A DNA stretch of 32,742 bases from Clostridia bacterium (GTDB lineage Bacteria > Bacillota > Clostridia > Oscillospirales > Acutalibacteraceae), in contig CAAGBN010000037.1 of NCBI GenBank assembly GCA_900768075.1, forward strand, positions 1 to 32,742, given 5' to 3'. Under the pieces are notes generated by a model that was given only the letters and a program-made list of their open reading frames with translations, made no database searches and was not told the DNA's origin. The first letter of the stretch is position 1, and the number at the start of each line of letters is the position of its first letter. The translations under genes and the position numbers were made by a program. Of the stretch, positions 6,809-13,406 are shown piece by piece.

Positions 6809-7687
6809 TTACACAGCTTCTATATAACAGACTTTTATTGTCTTGGATCCTACTTTTGTTAGAGCCTTTTTCCAACTCTTTGCCGCTGTTTCATTTTTAG
6901 CTATTATCTCAAATTTCTTATGAGTCCACGCAAAAATCGTTCTTTCCAGCTTCGGAGCTTCTTTTTTGCTGTTTACATAAACCTTCTTCAAAGCTCTGCA
7001 ATCATAAAAAGCGTATTCGCCTATAAATTTTGTTTTGTCAGATATGGTGACACTTGTCAGAGATTTGCAGCCTTGAAAAGCTTTGTCGTCAATTTTTACG
7101 ATATTGCCTGTATTTTTGATTTTTGTTATACCAAAACAGTTGATAAAGGCATATTTGCCAATGCTTATGTCACCTGACTTTTTAGGAAAAGTAAGTGTCT
7201 TGATGTTGTCGCAATATCTGAAAGCCTGATTACCGATAGTTAAAGTTCCACACTTTTCAGGGAATGTAAGATCCTGAAGCTTTTCACAGTCGTAGAATGC
7301 AGTTTTTCCTATAGTTATATTACCGCTTTCTTTAGGAAATGTGACAGTTTCAAGTGCTTTGCAGTTTTTGAAAGCTGATTCTCCGATTGTTATATTACCG
7401 CACTTTTCGGGGAATGTTACACTTTTAAGGTTTTTCCAACCGTCGAATTCTGATATCTCAATGGATATTTTGCTGTTAGTTTCGAGGAAAATAATTTCCT
7501 GAGTAAATTTATATAACTTTTCTACATCATATTCGTTCTTCTTAAGTTCATCAGCGGAAAGCTTGTATACAACACCGTCGATTATTTTTGTGGTTTCATT
7601 TTCGGTATAGTTTGTCTTTGCCGACACACTGAAAGTCATTGTAAGCGCAAGAAATATGAGTGAAAACAGTATCAATATTTTTTTCAT
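6809..7687 (-). CDS. Secreted BspA-like leucine-rich repeat protein (short paralog)
   Basis: A 292-residue exported protein. Residues 1-24 are a signal peptide ending VSA. A short leader ETTKIIDGVVYKL matches the start of the upstream paralog. Then come about six BspA-type (LRR_5) repeats of roughly 24 residues with the pattern ITIGxxAFxxCxxLxxVTFPxxxG, and a C-terminal cap. Such proteins act at the cell surface as adhesins or binding scaffolds; no ligand can be deduced. AAGGAG runs directly into the first ATG (7699), so the second ATG at 7687 is properly spaced and chosen. It follows the larger paralog by 41 bp with no terminator between them, so they are probably co-transcribed. There is no sortase motif or anchor, so it may be released or held by binding. 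Confidence 0.82.
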   Translation of the reverse strand: MKKILILFSLIFLALTMTFSVSAKTNYTENETTKIIDGVVYKLSADELKKNEYDVEKLYKFTQEIIFLETNSKISIEISEFDGWKNLKSVTFPEKCGNITIGESAFKNCKALETVTFPKESGNITIGKTAFYDCEKLQDLTFPEKCGTLTIGNQAFRYCDNIKTLTFPKKSGDISIGKYAFINCFGITKIKNTGNIVKIDDKAFQGCKSLTSVTISDKTKFIGEYAFYDCRALKKVYVNSKKEAPKLERTIFAWTHKKFEIIAKNETAAKSWKKALTKVGSKTIKVCYIEAV

Positions 7688-7728
7688 AATATTATGCATC
7701 TCCTTTTTATATTAATAATCAGATTTAA

Positions 7729-9378
7729 TCACACATAAACCTTTGCGCGTACATTGGGATTCTTAAGACCTGATTTAATCAGAGAAGTTTTCAGCTTTTG
7801 AGCAACCGGTTTGCTGAAAGCTGTGAATTGAATATTTGAAGCTGTTCCCTCAAAAGCACCTGAATAAACTTTAGGAGAATTCTTTGTAGCCTTTAAGTTT
7901 AAATACTTAAGACTCTTACAGCCGTAAAAAGCATTCTTGCCGATAAACTCTATCTTGTCTGAAAGATTAAAGCTGGTAAGTGAAGTACAGCCTCTGAATG
8001 CACCGCCGTAAATCTTTTCGATGTTAGCTGTGTTTTTAACAGTTGTCAGAGCTGTACAATCTCTGAATGCTCTGTAACCGATGATGATATTACCGGGGAA
8101 CACTTCTTCAATATAATTCGGTGATACGGGTGTAGTGAAGGTAATGGCTTTAAGCGCTGTACAGCCTCTGAAAGCATCGTCATATATTGTAACAGTACCG
8201 CAGTAATATTGAGGGAATTTAAGCTCGGTAAGAGAAGTACAATTTCTGAAAGCTTCTTTTCTTATAGCTACATTGCCGCAGACAACAGGTGAAGTGATTG
8301 TTTCCAGTGCAGTACAGCCCTTGAATGATGCTTTACCAATATCTATTTTACCGCAATCGTCAGGTAAATCTACCTTTTTAAGAGAAGTACAATTGTTAAA
8401 AGCATACCAATCTAAAAAAAGGCTTCCGCAAGTTTCAGGAAATATGATTTCTTCAAGAGAGGTACAATTTTCAAAAGCACTGGAATCTAAATACAAGTAA
8501 TTTACTGCCTTCGGGAAAGTAACCTTTTTAAGTGCAGTGCATCCTTTAAAGCATGAGTAAACAATAGGAAGACTCTTATAATAGTCACCTTCAAATGTAA
8601 CCTCAGTAAGATTTGCACAGTCGGTAAAGGTATATCCGTAATCATAGTTATGCAGATAAGTGTTAGCAGGAATAATTGCTTTGGTTATACCCGAGCCACG
8701 GAAAGCAGCATCATATATAGTTTCAACTGTTTGGGGGATTTCGAAATCAGTTAAGCTGATACAGTTTCTGAAAGCTTCGTCTCCAATTGCTTTTATTTCA
8801 CCTGTGTAGTTGATTTTCTCAAGCTTGGTGCAATTCATAAAGCCGCTCAGATATGATATCGGCTTTGTATAGGTAACCTCTCGCAGACTTTCCATATTTT
8901 CACAGGTGCCGCTTGCGGTAGGAAGTACTAGCTCTTCTACACTCTCGAAAATTGAAAGACAATTGAGACCGATGGATTCGATAGTATCAGGGAAGGTGAT
9001 TTTTTTAACTGTATAGTTGTGATTAGTCCAATATCTGTGATCGGAGTATTCAGACTCCCAATCGAAAGGATCTACCCAGCAGTTGACGTGGGTTACCTTG
9101 ATTCCGTCGATTTCGGAAACAATATTGATTTCTTCAACTGTATTTGCAGCCTCCTGTGTATCAAACCAGTCATAAACATCATAGTGATATTCTTCCTGTT
9201 GGTAGTAATTGCAGAGTTTATACACTACGTGGTCGATAATTTTTGTTGTTTCGTCTTCTGTATATGGCTCTTTGTCCCAGAAGATATATTCTGTGTTTTC
9301 TTTTGATTCTGCAAAGACAGAAACTGAAAACGTAAGAGCAAGAATTACTGTTGTGATGAGTAACAGAAGTTTTTTCAT
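7729..9378 (-). CDS. Secreted BspA-like leucine-rich repeat protein (long paralog)
   Basis: A 549-residue exported protein. Residues 1-24 form a signal peptide (MKKLLLLITT, VSVFA). A region with DETTKIIDHVVYKL follows, and about 12-14 BspA-type repeats fill most of the rest, with recurring FxGCTALKxITF units and interspersed degenerate copies. The final repeats and cap resemble those of the downstream paralog, indicating duplication. The open frame extends to 9534 into a dispersed repeat. AAAGGAAG before the ATG at 9378 and the clean signal peptide show that the 52-codon extension is spurious. No LPXTG or membrane anchor is present. It is probably first in a two-gene operon. The function is inferred only as surface binding. 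Confidence 0.83.
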   Translation of the reverse strand: MKKLLLLITTVILALTFSVSVFAESKENTEYIFWDKEPYTEDETTKIIDHVVYKLCNYYQQEEYHYDVYDWFDTQEAANTVEEINIVSEIDGIKVTHVNCWVDPFDWESEYSDHRYWTNHNYTVKKITFPDTIESIGLNCLSIFESVEELVLPTASGTCENMESLREVTYTKPISYLSGFMNCTKLEKINYTGEIKAIGDEAFRNCISLTDFEIPQTVETIYDAAFRGSGITKAIIPANTYLHNYDYGYTFTDCANLTEVTFEGDYYKSLPIVYSCFKGCTALKKVTFPKAVNYLYLDSSAFENCTSLEEIIFPETCGSLFLDWYAFNNCTSLKKVDLPDDCGKIDIGKASFKGCTALETITSPVVCGNVAIRKEAFRNCTSLTELKFPQYYCGTVTIYDDAFRGCTALKAITFTTPVSPNYIEEVFPGNIIIGYRAFRDCTALTTVKNTANIEKIYGGAFRGCTSLTSFNLSDKIEFIGKNAFYGCKSLKYLNLKATKNSPKVYSGAFEGTASNIQFTAFSKPVAQKLKTSLIKSGLKNPNVRAKVYV

Positions 9379-9453
9379 ATTTAATCTTCCTTTCTTTGTC
9401 AGATCTTTCCAACAATACGAGTATAACACCTCAGTGTGTATTTTGTGTGAAAA

Positions 9454-9479
9454 ATTATAGCAGATTACAAAACTGTAAT
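9454..9479 (-). promoter_or_regulatory. Extended -10 promoter and dyad upstream of the LRR operon
   Basis: TGCTATAAT on the minus strand (9462-9454) is an extended -10 with a perfect TATAAT and no good -35. Immediately upstream the dyad ATTACA-AAAC-TGTAAT (9464-9479) occupies the spacer. A promoter lacking a -35 with an adjacent dyad suggests activator or repressor control. Confidence 0.5.
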
Positions 9480-9488
9480 AAATATATT

Positions 9489-9549
9489 TGTGGGCGTCGC
9501 CCACACCCACAAGCTTTTGTAAAAGCTTGACCAAAACTTTCCTTATTTT
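9489..9549. repeat. Two-hairpin dispersed repeat, copy 2
   Basis: Hairpin one is TGTGGGCG (9489-9496) with CGCCCACA (9498-9505). Hairpin two is CAAGCTTTT-GT-AAAAGCTTG (9510-9529). The tail to 9549 matches copy 1. The first stem has covarying differences from copy 1 (GGGAC/GTCCC against GGGCG/CGCCC) while still pairing. It lies between the LRR promoter and the ymfI terminator. Confidence 0.8.
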
Positions 9550-9564
9550 CAGTCTTCCTCGGCG

Positions 9565-9602
9565 GCATAAAACTAAAGGACACGGGTTACTTACCCGCGT
9601 CC
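9565..9602 (-). terminator. Terminator of the mnmE-ymfI operon
   Basis: On the minus strand GGACGCGGGT (9602-9593) pairs with ACCCGTGTCC (9587-9578) with one G-U, followed by TTTAGTTTT. Confidence 0.75.
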
Positions 9603-9615
9603 CAACAAAATAATC

Positions 9616-10353
9616 TTAAATCCCGTATCCACCATCAACACTGATGACCTGACCCGTAATAAATGAAGCCTTGTCATCAGCCAAGAAAACCGCAAGTGGC
9701 GAAATATCCCCCGGCTGACCCTTTCTGCCAACAGGAGTGCATTCTACAATCTCCCTGACACTGTCATCATCTATACAGCTGTTCATTTTGGTGTCAATAT
9801 AACCCGGTGCTATGCAGTTAACTGTGATACCGCTTGGGCCTGTCTCCTTGGCAAGGGCTTTGGTAAAACCGATAAGTGCTGACTTTGATGCACTGTAATG
9901 CACCTCACAGGAAGCACCTGCAATTCCCCACATAGAAGAAATATTGATGATTCTGCCCCACTGATTTTTAATCATAGACGGCAGTATTTCTTTTGTAAGA
10001 TTCATAGCACTCATCAGATTAATTTCAAAAAGCTCCCTGACTTTACTGTCATCTGCAAGCTGTAAAAGACTGAAATATGCTACCCCTGCATTATTAACAA
10101 GAACATCTATTTTGCCGAAAGCATTGATTGCAGTCTCTGCAAGAGATTTAACCTCTTCACCATTTCTGAGGTCTGCCTTTATTGCTATTGCTCTGACATT
10201 ATAGCTCTCTTCAAGCTCTGCCTGCAATTTCAGTGCCGACTCCTGAGAGCTGTTGTAGTGAATGACTACATCATAACCCGCCCTTGCAAAATCTCTGCAC
10301 AAGGCTTCGCCGATACCACCACCGGCACCTGTTATAAGTACAGTTTTATTCAT
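9616..10353 (-). CDS. ymfI: SDR oxidoreductase, probable EF-P 5-aminopentanone reductase
   Basis: A 245-residue short-chain dehydrogenase. The NAD(P) motif is TGAGGGIG (residues 8-15), NNAG lies near 87-90, and the catalytic Ser, Tyr and Lys occur as SSMWG and YSASK. The sequence around the active site, INISSMWGIAGASCEVHYSA, is the signature I associate with the YmfI subgroup rather than generic FabG. In Bacillus subtilis YmfI reduces a 5-aminopentanone on elongation factor P to 5-aminopentanol, helping ribosomes through proline-rich stretches. AAGAGGTGG sets the ATG at 10353; the longer frame overlaps mnmE and is rejected. It follows mnmE by 10 bp, another translation-fidelity gene, which supports the call. 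A FabG-type ketoreductase is the main alternative. Confidence 0.82.
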   Translation of the reverse strand: MNKTVLITGAGGGIGEALCRDFARAGYDVVIHYNSSQESALKLQAELEESYNVRAIAIKADLRNGEEVKSLAETAINAFGKIDVLVNNAGVAYFSLLQLADDSKVRELFEINLMSAMNLTKEILPSMIKNQWGRIINISSMWGIAGASCEVHYSASKSALIGFTKALAKETGPSGITVNCIAPGYIDTKMNSCIDDDSVREIVECTPVGRKGQPGDISPLAVFLADDKASFITGQVISVDGGYGI

Positions 10354-10363
10354 AATCCACCTC

Positions 10364-11728
10364 TTATTTACCAACACAGAACTGTGCAAAAACTTCATCA
10401 ACAACAGTTTCTTTTGCCTTTTTGCCTGTGAGCTCCTGAAGCTTATCAATCGCAGTATCCACACAGACATTGACAGCATCCATAGTTATACCCATATCAA
10501 TAGCTTCTATAGCCTGATTGATACTTTCCAGAGCTCCCACAGCACTTATTCTCTGTCGCTCTGTTGTAAGCATTGCCTTTGATGTGTCAATTTTATCTGT
10601 ACCGAGAACTCGCTCAATAGCCTTGGTCAGCTCATCCTCACCCTCGTGGGACATAGCGCTGATAAATACAGTTTCTGCAAAGTTTTCTTTTATGTATTCG
10701 ATATCTGCATTAGACGGAAGATCTGTTTTATTGACTATTGCAATAACATCTCTGCCCTTGCAAAGCTCGAAGATTTCCCTGTCGCTGTTATCAAGAGGTG
10801 CCGAGCCGTCAAAAACTGCAAGAATAAGTCCTGCCCTTTCAATCTTTGTTCGTGCAAGGTCAACACCGATGCTTTCAACAACATCGTCACTTTCTCTTAT
10901 ACCTGCAGTATCTGCAAGACGAAGAATCACACTGCCCACACGGACAGTCTCTTCAACAATATCTCTCGTTGTTCCTGCGATATTTGTAACAATAGAACGG
11001 CTGAAGCCTGAAAGCATATTCATAAGAGCAGACTTGCCTACATTGGGCTTGCCTACAATAGCAGTATCCACACCTGCAGTAAGTGCCTTGCCTGCATCAA
11101 ACTTTGACAGCAGACCTGTCAGCTGACTTTTAACTGCAGTGAGGGTTTCTCTGAGATTTTCAAAGCTTATTTCAGGAATTTCCTCATCGGGATAATCTAC
11201 CCAGGCAGCCATATGAGCCGAAGCTGATATAAGTGCACCGCAAAGCTCATCCGTCTTTCTGCTGAGGGCACCGTCAAGAGCTGTCATAGCAGCTTTCATT
11301 CCCTGCTGACCCTGAGCTCCGATAAGTGACATTACAGCCTCAGCCTCAGATAAATCCATCTTGCCGTTGAGAAAAGCACGCTTTGTAAATTCACCTGCTT
11401 CTGCGGGTCTTGCACCGGCTGTAAGCACAGCACGAAGCACCTGATTTGTCACATATACACCGCCGTGGCAGGAAATCTCAACTGTATCTTCACCTGTGTA
11501 ACTTTTAGGTCCGCGAAAAACGAGAGCAACACCCTCATCGATATCTTCACCGCTTATATGCACTCTGCCGTGTGCAGCAGTGTAGCCTTTAAGCGAAGCA
11601 AGCTTTTTGCCCGATGTAGCATTGAATGCTTTGTCGGCAATCTCTATGGCATTGTCGCCTGATATTCTGATAACACCAATACCACCTGCAGCCACGGGAG
11701 TGGAAATTGCAGCTATTGTATCTGACAT
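10364..11728 (-). CDS. mnmE: tRNA uridine-5-carboxymethylaminomethyl(34) synthesis GTPase MnmE
   Basis: A 454-residue GTPase, full length for the family. With MnmG it installs carboxymethylaminomethyl groups on wobble U34 of certain tRNAs. The N-terminal tetrahydrofolate-binding domain begins DTIAAISTPVAAGGIGVIRI. G1 is GKPNVGKS (226-233), G2 TTRD (253-256), G3 DTAG (273-276) and G4 NKTD. The C-terminus ends FCVGK, the conserved catalytic FCxGK motif. GAGGTGAT precedes the ATG. A consensus promoter lies 30-60 bp upstream, next to the cloverleaf repeat element. It is first in an operon with ymfI. MnmG is often adjacent in other genomes but is not in this window. Confidence 0.97.
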   Translation of the reverse strand: MSDTIAAISTPVAAGGIGVIRISGDNAIEIADKAFNATSGKKLASLKGYTAAHGRVHISGEDIDEGVALVFRGPKSYTGEDTVEISCHGGVYVTNQVLRAVLTAGARPAEAGEFTKRAFLNGKMDLSEAEAVMSLIGAQGQQGMKAAMTALDGALSRKTDELCGALISASAHMAAWVDYPDEEIPEISFENLRETLTAVKSQLTGLLSKFDAGKALTAGVDTAIVGKPNVGKSALMNMLSGFSRSIVTNIAGTTRDIVEETVRVGSVILRLADTAGIRESDDVVESIGVDLARTKIERAGLILAVFDGSAPLDNSDREIFELCKGRDVIAIVNKTDLPSNADIEYIKENFAETVFISAMSHEGEDELTKAIERVLGTDKIDTSKAMLTTERQRISAVGALESINQAIEAIDMGITMDAVNVCVDTAIDKLQELTGKKAKETVVDEVFAQFCVGK

Positions 11729-11756
11729 GGTTAATCACCTCACAAAATCTATGGGC

Positions 11757-11785
11757 ATTATACATTATTATCGGCTTTTTTGCAA
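11757..11785 (-). promoter_or_regulatory. Promoter of mnmE-ymfI
   Basis: Minus strand TTGCAA (11785-11780), 17-bp spacer, TATAAT (11762-11757). The cloverleaf element begins only 9 bp upstream of the -35 box. Confidence 0.8.
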
Positions 11786-11794
11786 GTAGCAGCT

Positions 11795-11887
11795 TTTGCG
11801 GGGGCTCCGTGAAATCACCGAAGGTGATTTCCGCGGATGCGGAGCATCCGAATGCCGAATTTCATTCGGCAACGGAGCCCCCGCAAA
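11795..11887. repeat. Perfect cloverleaf inverted-repeat element
   Basis: A 93-bp element with a 16-bp perfect outer stem, TTTGCGGGGGCTCCGT (11795-11810) with ACGGAGCCCCCGCAAA (11872-11887). It encloses three perfect hairpins: GAAATCACC/GGTGATTTC (11811-11831, 9 bp), CGGATGC/GCATCCG (11834-11850, 7 bp) and TGCCGAAT/ATTCGGCA (11853-11871, 8 bp). Each hairpin has a 3-base loop, and only two 2-base linkers (CG and AA) are unpaired at the junction. It is not a tRNA: anticodon, T-loop and CCA are absent. No T-run follows on either strand. I infer a REP/MITE-type mobile palindrome or a structured DNA/RNA element. Confidence 0.9.
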
Positions 11888-11955
11888 CCAAAATTCAGCA
11901 GAATTTTCCTGTTTTATTCCTGTGCTTTTCAAGCAAAATATTAAGGGTGATTTTT

Positions 11956-12108
11956 ATGGATAACAACAAGAAAAACAGCTTGACCGAAACTAATCCTTAC
12001 AGATTCGATCTTACAGGCGACTTTATCAAAGACGGTCACAATAAGATTGCTTCAAAAAAGAGCAGAACTCAGACCGAAGCAAAGATAAAAAAAGAAAACA
12101 GCAAATAA
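11956..12108 (+). CDS. Small basic hypothetical protein (50 aa)
   Basis: A 50-residue, highly charged, Lys/Asn-rich soluble protein. The core TNPYRFDLTGDFIKDGHNKI is followed by a Lys-rich tail ending KIKKENSK. The ATG at 11956 has AAGGGTGA at a normal distance, and a strong dedicated terminator lies directly after the stop, so it looks like a real transcript end rather than chance. The frame stays open upstream through the cloverleaf element, but that extension has no ribosome binding site of its own and is rejected. I do not recognise the family. Size, charge and lack of cysteines would suit a small nucleic-acid or ribosome-associated protein, but no function can be claimed. No convincing promoter was found between the cloverleaf and the gene. 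Confidence 0.6.
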   Translation: MDNNKKNSLTETNPYRFDLTGDFIKDGHNKIASKKSRTQTEAKIKKENSK

Positions 12109-12114
12109 GAGCAA

Positions 12115-12148
12115 ATCATCGGCAAATGCACTTTGTCGGTGATTTTTT
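12115..12148 (+). terminator. Terminator of the 50-aa protein gene
   Basis: ATCATCGGCAA (12115-12125) pairs with TTGTCGGTGAT (12133-12143) with two wobble pairs, followed by a T6 run. Confidence 0.85.
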
Positions 12149-12209
12149 CTGCTTTTTAAGCTAAATTTAAGTTGCAAGGAGAAAATGGAATTACAAAGGA
12201 GTTGATATT

Positions 12210-12701
12210 ATGAAAAAACTGACACTAAACGAAACTCAAATTTCTCTTATCGGTGTAATCGCAACAGTTGTCCTTTATGTGATGAACGTCATCGGCACGG
12301 GAGTAATCGTCGGAGGGGATGTCGGCCATATAGGCACAGAGATTCCATATTACGGATTTGTTGCTCCGTTTTTATTCATAGTCTTCTCTGCGCTTATGGC
12401 TTATTACACAAAAAGGAAGTCTATGAACGATGCTTTTAAAGCTGTCTACATAACATTATTATTACCCTTTGTTGCTTATCCTCTCGCTTTAATTTTTGGA
12501 GGAACACCCCTTTTGATTGTGCCTATGTTCTTATGTATGCCGATTGGTTCATTGTTTTATTACCTGGAAGATGAAATATGTAATCTTATGGGTGTTCCAA
12601 CTTACGAGGCTAATTGGCTAATGTTTGTAATAATTGCAGTTTTGCTTATTCCTATCATTGTTGCACCTTTGGTTTACAGATTCACAGACAGTGAGGAATA
12701 A
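12210..12701 (+). CDS. Four-helix integral membrane protein of unknown function
   Basis: A 163-residue membrane protein. Hydrophobic segments lie at about 12-36, 47-66, 80-112 (possibly two short helices) and 136-157, with short polar loops and an acidic tail ending DSEE. An acidic loop YLEDEICNLMGVPTYEA precedes the last helix. I do not recognise the family, and no transport or catalytic motif is visible. AAAGGAG seven bases before the ATG sets the start. Upstream, a six-codon open frame (12185-12205) with its own AAGGAG ends just before this start and contains the Shine-Dalgarno site. It lies between two terminators, so it is transcribed alone. Its promoter is not obvious in the 60 bp available. 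Confidence 0.7.
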   Translation: MKKLTLNETQISLIGVIATVVLYVMNVIGTGVIVGGDVGHIGTEIPYYGFVAPFLFIVFSALMAYYTKRKSMNDAFKAVYITLLLPFVAYPLALIFGGTPLLIVPMFLCMPIGSLFYYLEDEICNLMGVPTYEANWLMFVIIAVLLIPIIVAPLVYRFTDSEE

Positions 12702-12709
12702 CATAATAT

Positions 12710-12753
12710 AAAATAAAAAAAATACGGAGCTATCCATCGGACAGCTCCGTATT
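12710..12753. terminator. Bidirectional terminator after glgP-gph and the membrane protein
   Basis: AATACGGAGCT (12721-12731) pairs with AGCTCCGTATT (12743-12753). The minus strand continues into an eight-T run, making it strong for the phosphatase gene. The plus side has only TTTG. Confidence 0.8.
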
Positions 12754-12755
12754 TG

Positions 12756-13406
12756 TCATTGTAAAATAATCTCTTTTATCTCGTCGCAGGTGTCTGCAAT
12801 CAGATCACAGCCCGCATGGATGAGCTCCTCTTTTGTGCGGAAGCCCCAGGTTACACCGATGCATTTAAGCCCTGCATTATGAGCGGTCTGTACATCAACC
12901 TCACTGTCACCGATATAGATGCAGCTGTCTGTATCAGCTTCAAAAAGCTCCATAGTCCTGATAACATTTATCGGCGAGGGCTTTCTTTCCTCTTCAACTG
13001 ATACACCTACGGCCTTGTCTATAAGTCCCGGGAAATAGCTTTCGCACAAATCCTCAACTGCAGGATGAAGCTTGTTTGAAACAACCGCAATCTTTATACC
13101 GTTTTTTCTAAGGTCAGAAAGCAGATCTGTTACCTGAGCATAGGGCGACGTTGTGTCGGCCATATGCTGAAGATAGTATTTTCTGAAGGTATCGAGACAT
13201 CTCTGCTGAGTATCACTGTCGGTACCGTCGGGTGTAGATCTTTCCATAAGCTTTACTACACCGTTGCCGATGAAAGAGCGTACCTCATCAATGGTTCTTT
13301 CAGGAAAGCTGAACTTTCTCAAGGCATAATTCACAGCCGAAGCAAGATCTCCGAGTGTATCAAGCAGTGTACCGTCAAGATCAAATATTGCAAGTGAATA
13401 CATCAT
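12756..13406 (-). CDS. HAD-family phosphatase, phosphoglycolate phosphatase/PpaX-like
   Basis: A 216-residue HAD hydrolase with a small helical cap. Motif I is DLDGTLLDT (residues about 9-17, two catalytic Asp). Motif II is VVSNK, the conserved lysine lies in ERKPSP, and motif IV is YIGDSEVDVQTA. This pattern is typical of Gph (phosphoglycolate) and PpaX (pyrophosphate) enzymes, and sequence alone does not separate them. Its start overlaps the glgP stop in a TAATG arrangement, so it is translationally coupled to glycogen phosphorylase. A role as a sugar-phosphate phosphatase beside glycogen breakdown is therefore possible. The second codon is also ATG, so initiation may be one codon later. 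Confidence 0.88.
   Translation of the reverse strand: MMYSLAIFDLDGTLLDTLGDLASAVNYALRKFSFPERTIDEVRSFIGNGVVKLMERSTPDGTDSDTQQRCLDTFRKYYLQHMADTTSPYAQVTDLLSDLRKNGIKIAVVSNKLHPAVEDLCESYFPGLIDKAVGVSVEEERKPSPINVIRTMELFEADTDSCIYIGDSEVDVQTAHNAGLKCIGVTWGFRTKEELIHAGCDLIADTCDEIKEIILQ

Noticed and set aside
9379..9534. 52-codon N-terminal extension of the long LRR protein
   Set aside because: It starts in the dispersed repeat and lacks a signal peptide; AAAGGAAG and a normal signal sequence support the ATG at 9378.
10518..11126. 202-codon plus-strand frame opposite mnmE
   Set aside because: Low-complexity Ser/Arg shadow of the conserved mnmE frame; no ribosome binding site.
11795..11887. The cloverleaf element as a tRNA or tRNA-like gene
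   Set aside because: All loops are 3 bases, there is no TTCRA T-loop, no 7-base anticodon loop and no CCA end.
11795..11887. The cloverleaf element as a transcription terminator
   Set aside because: No T-run follows the outer stem on either strand.
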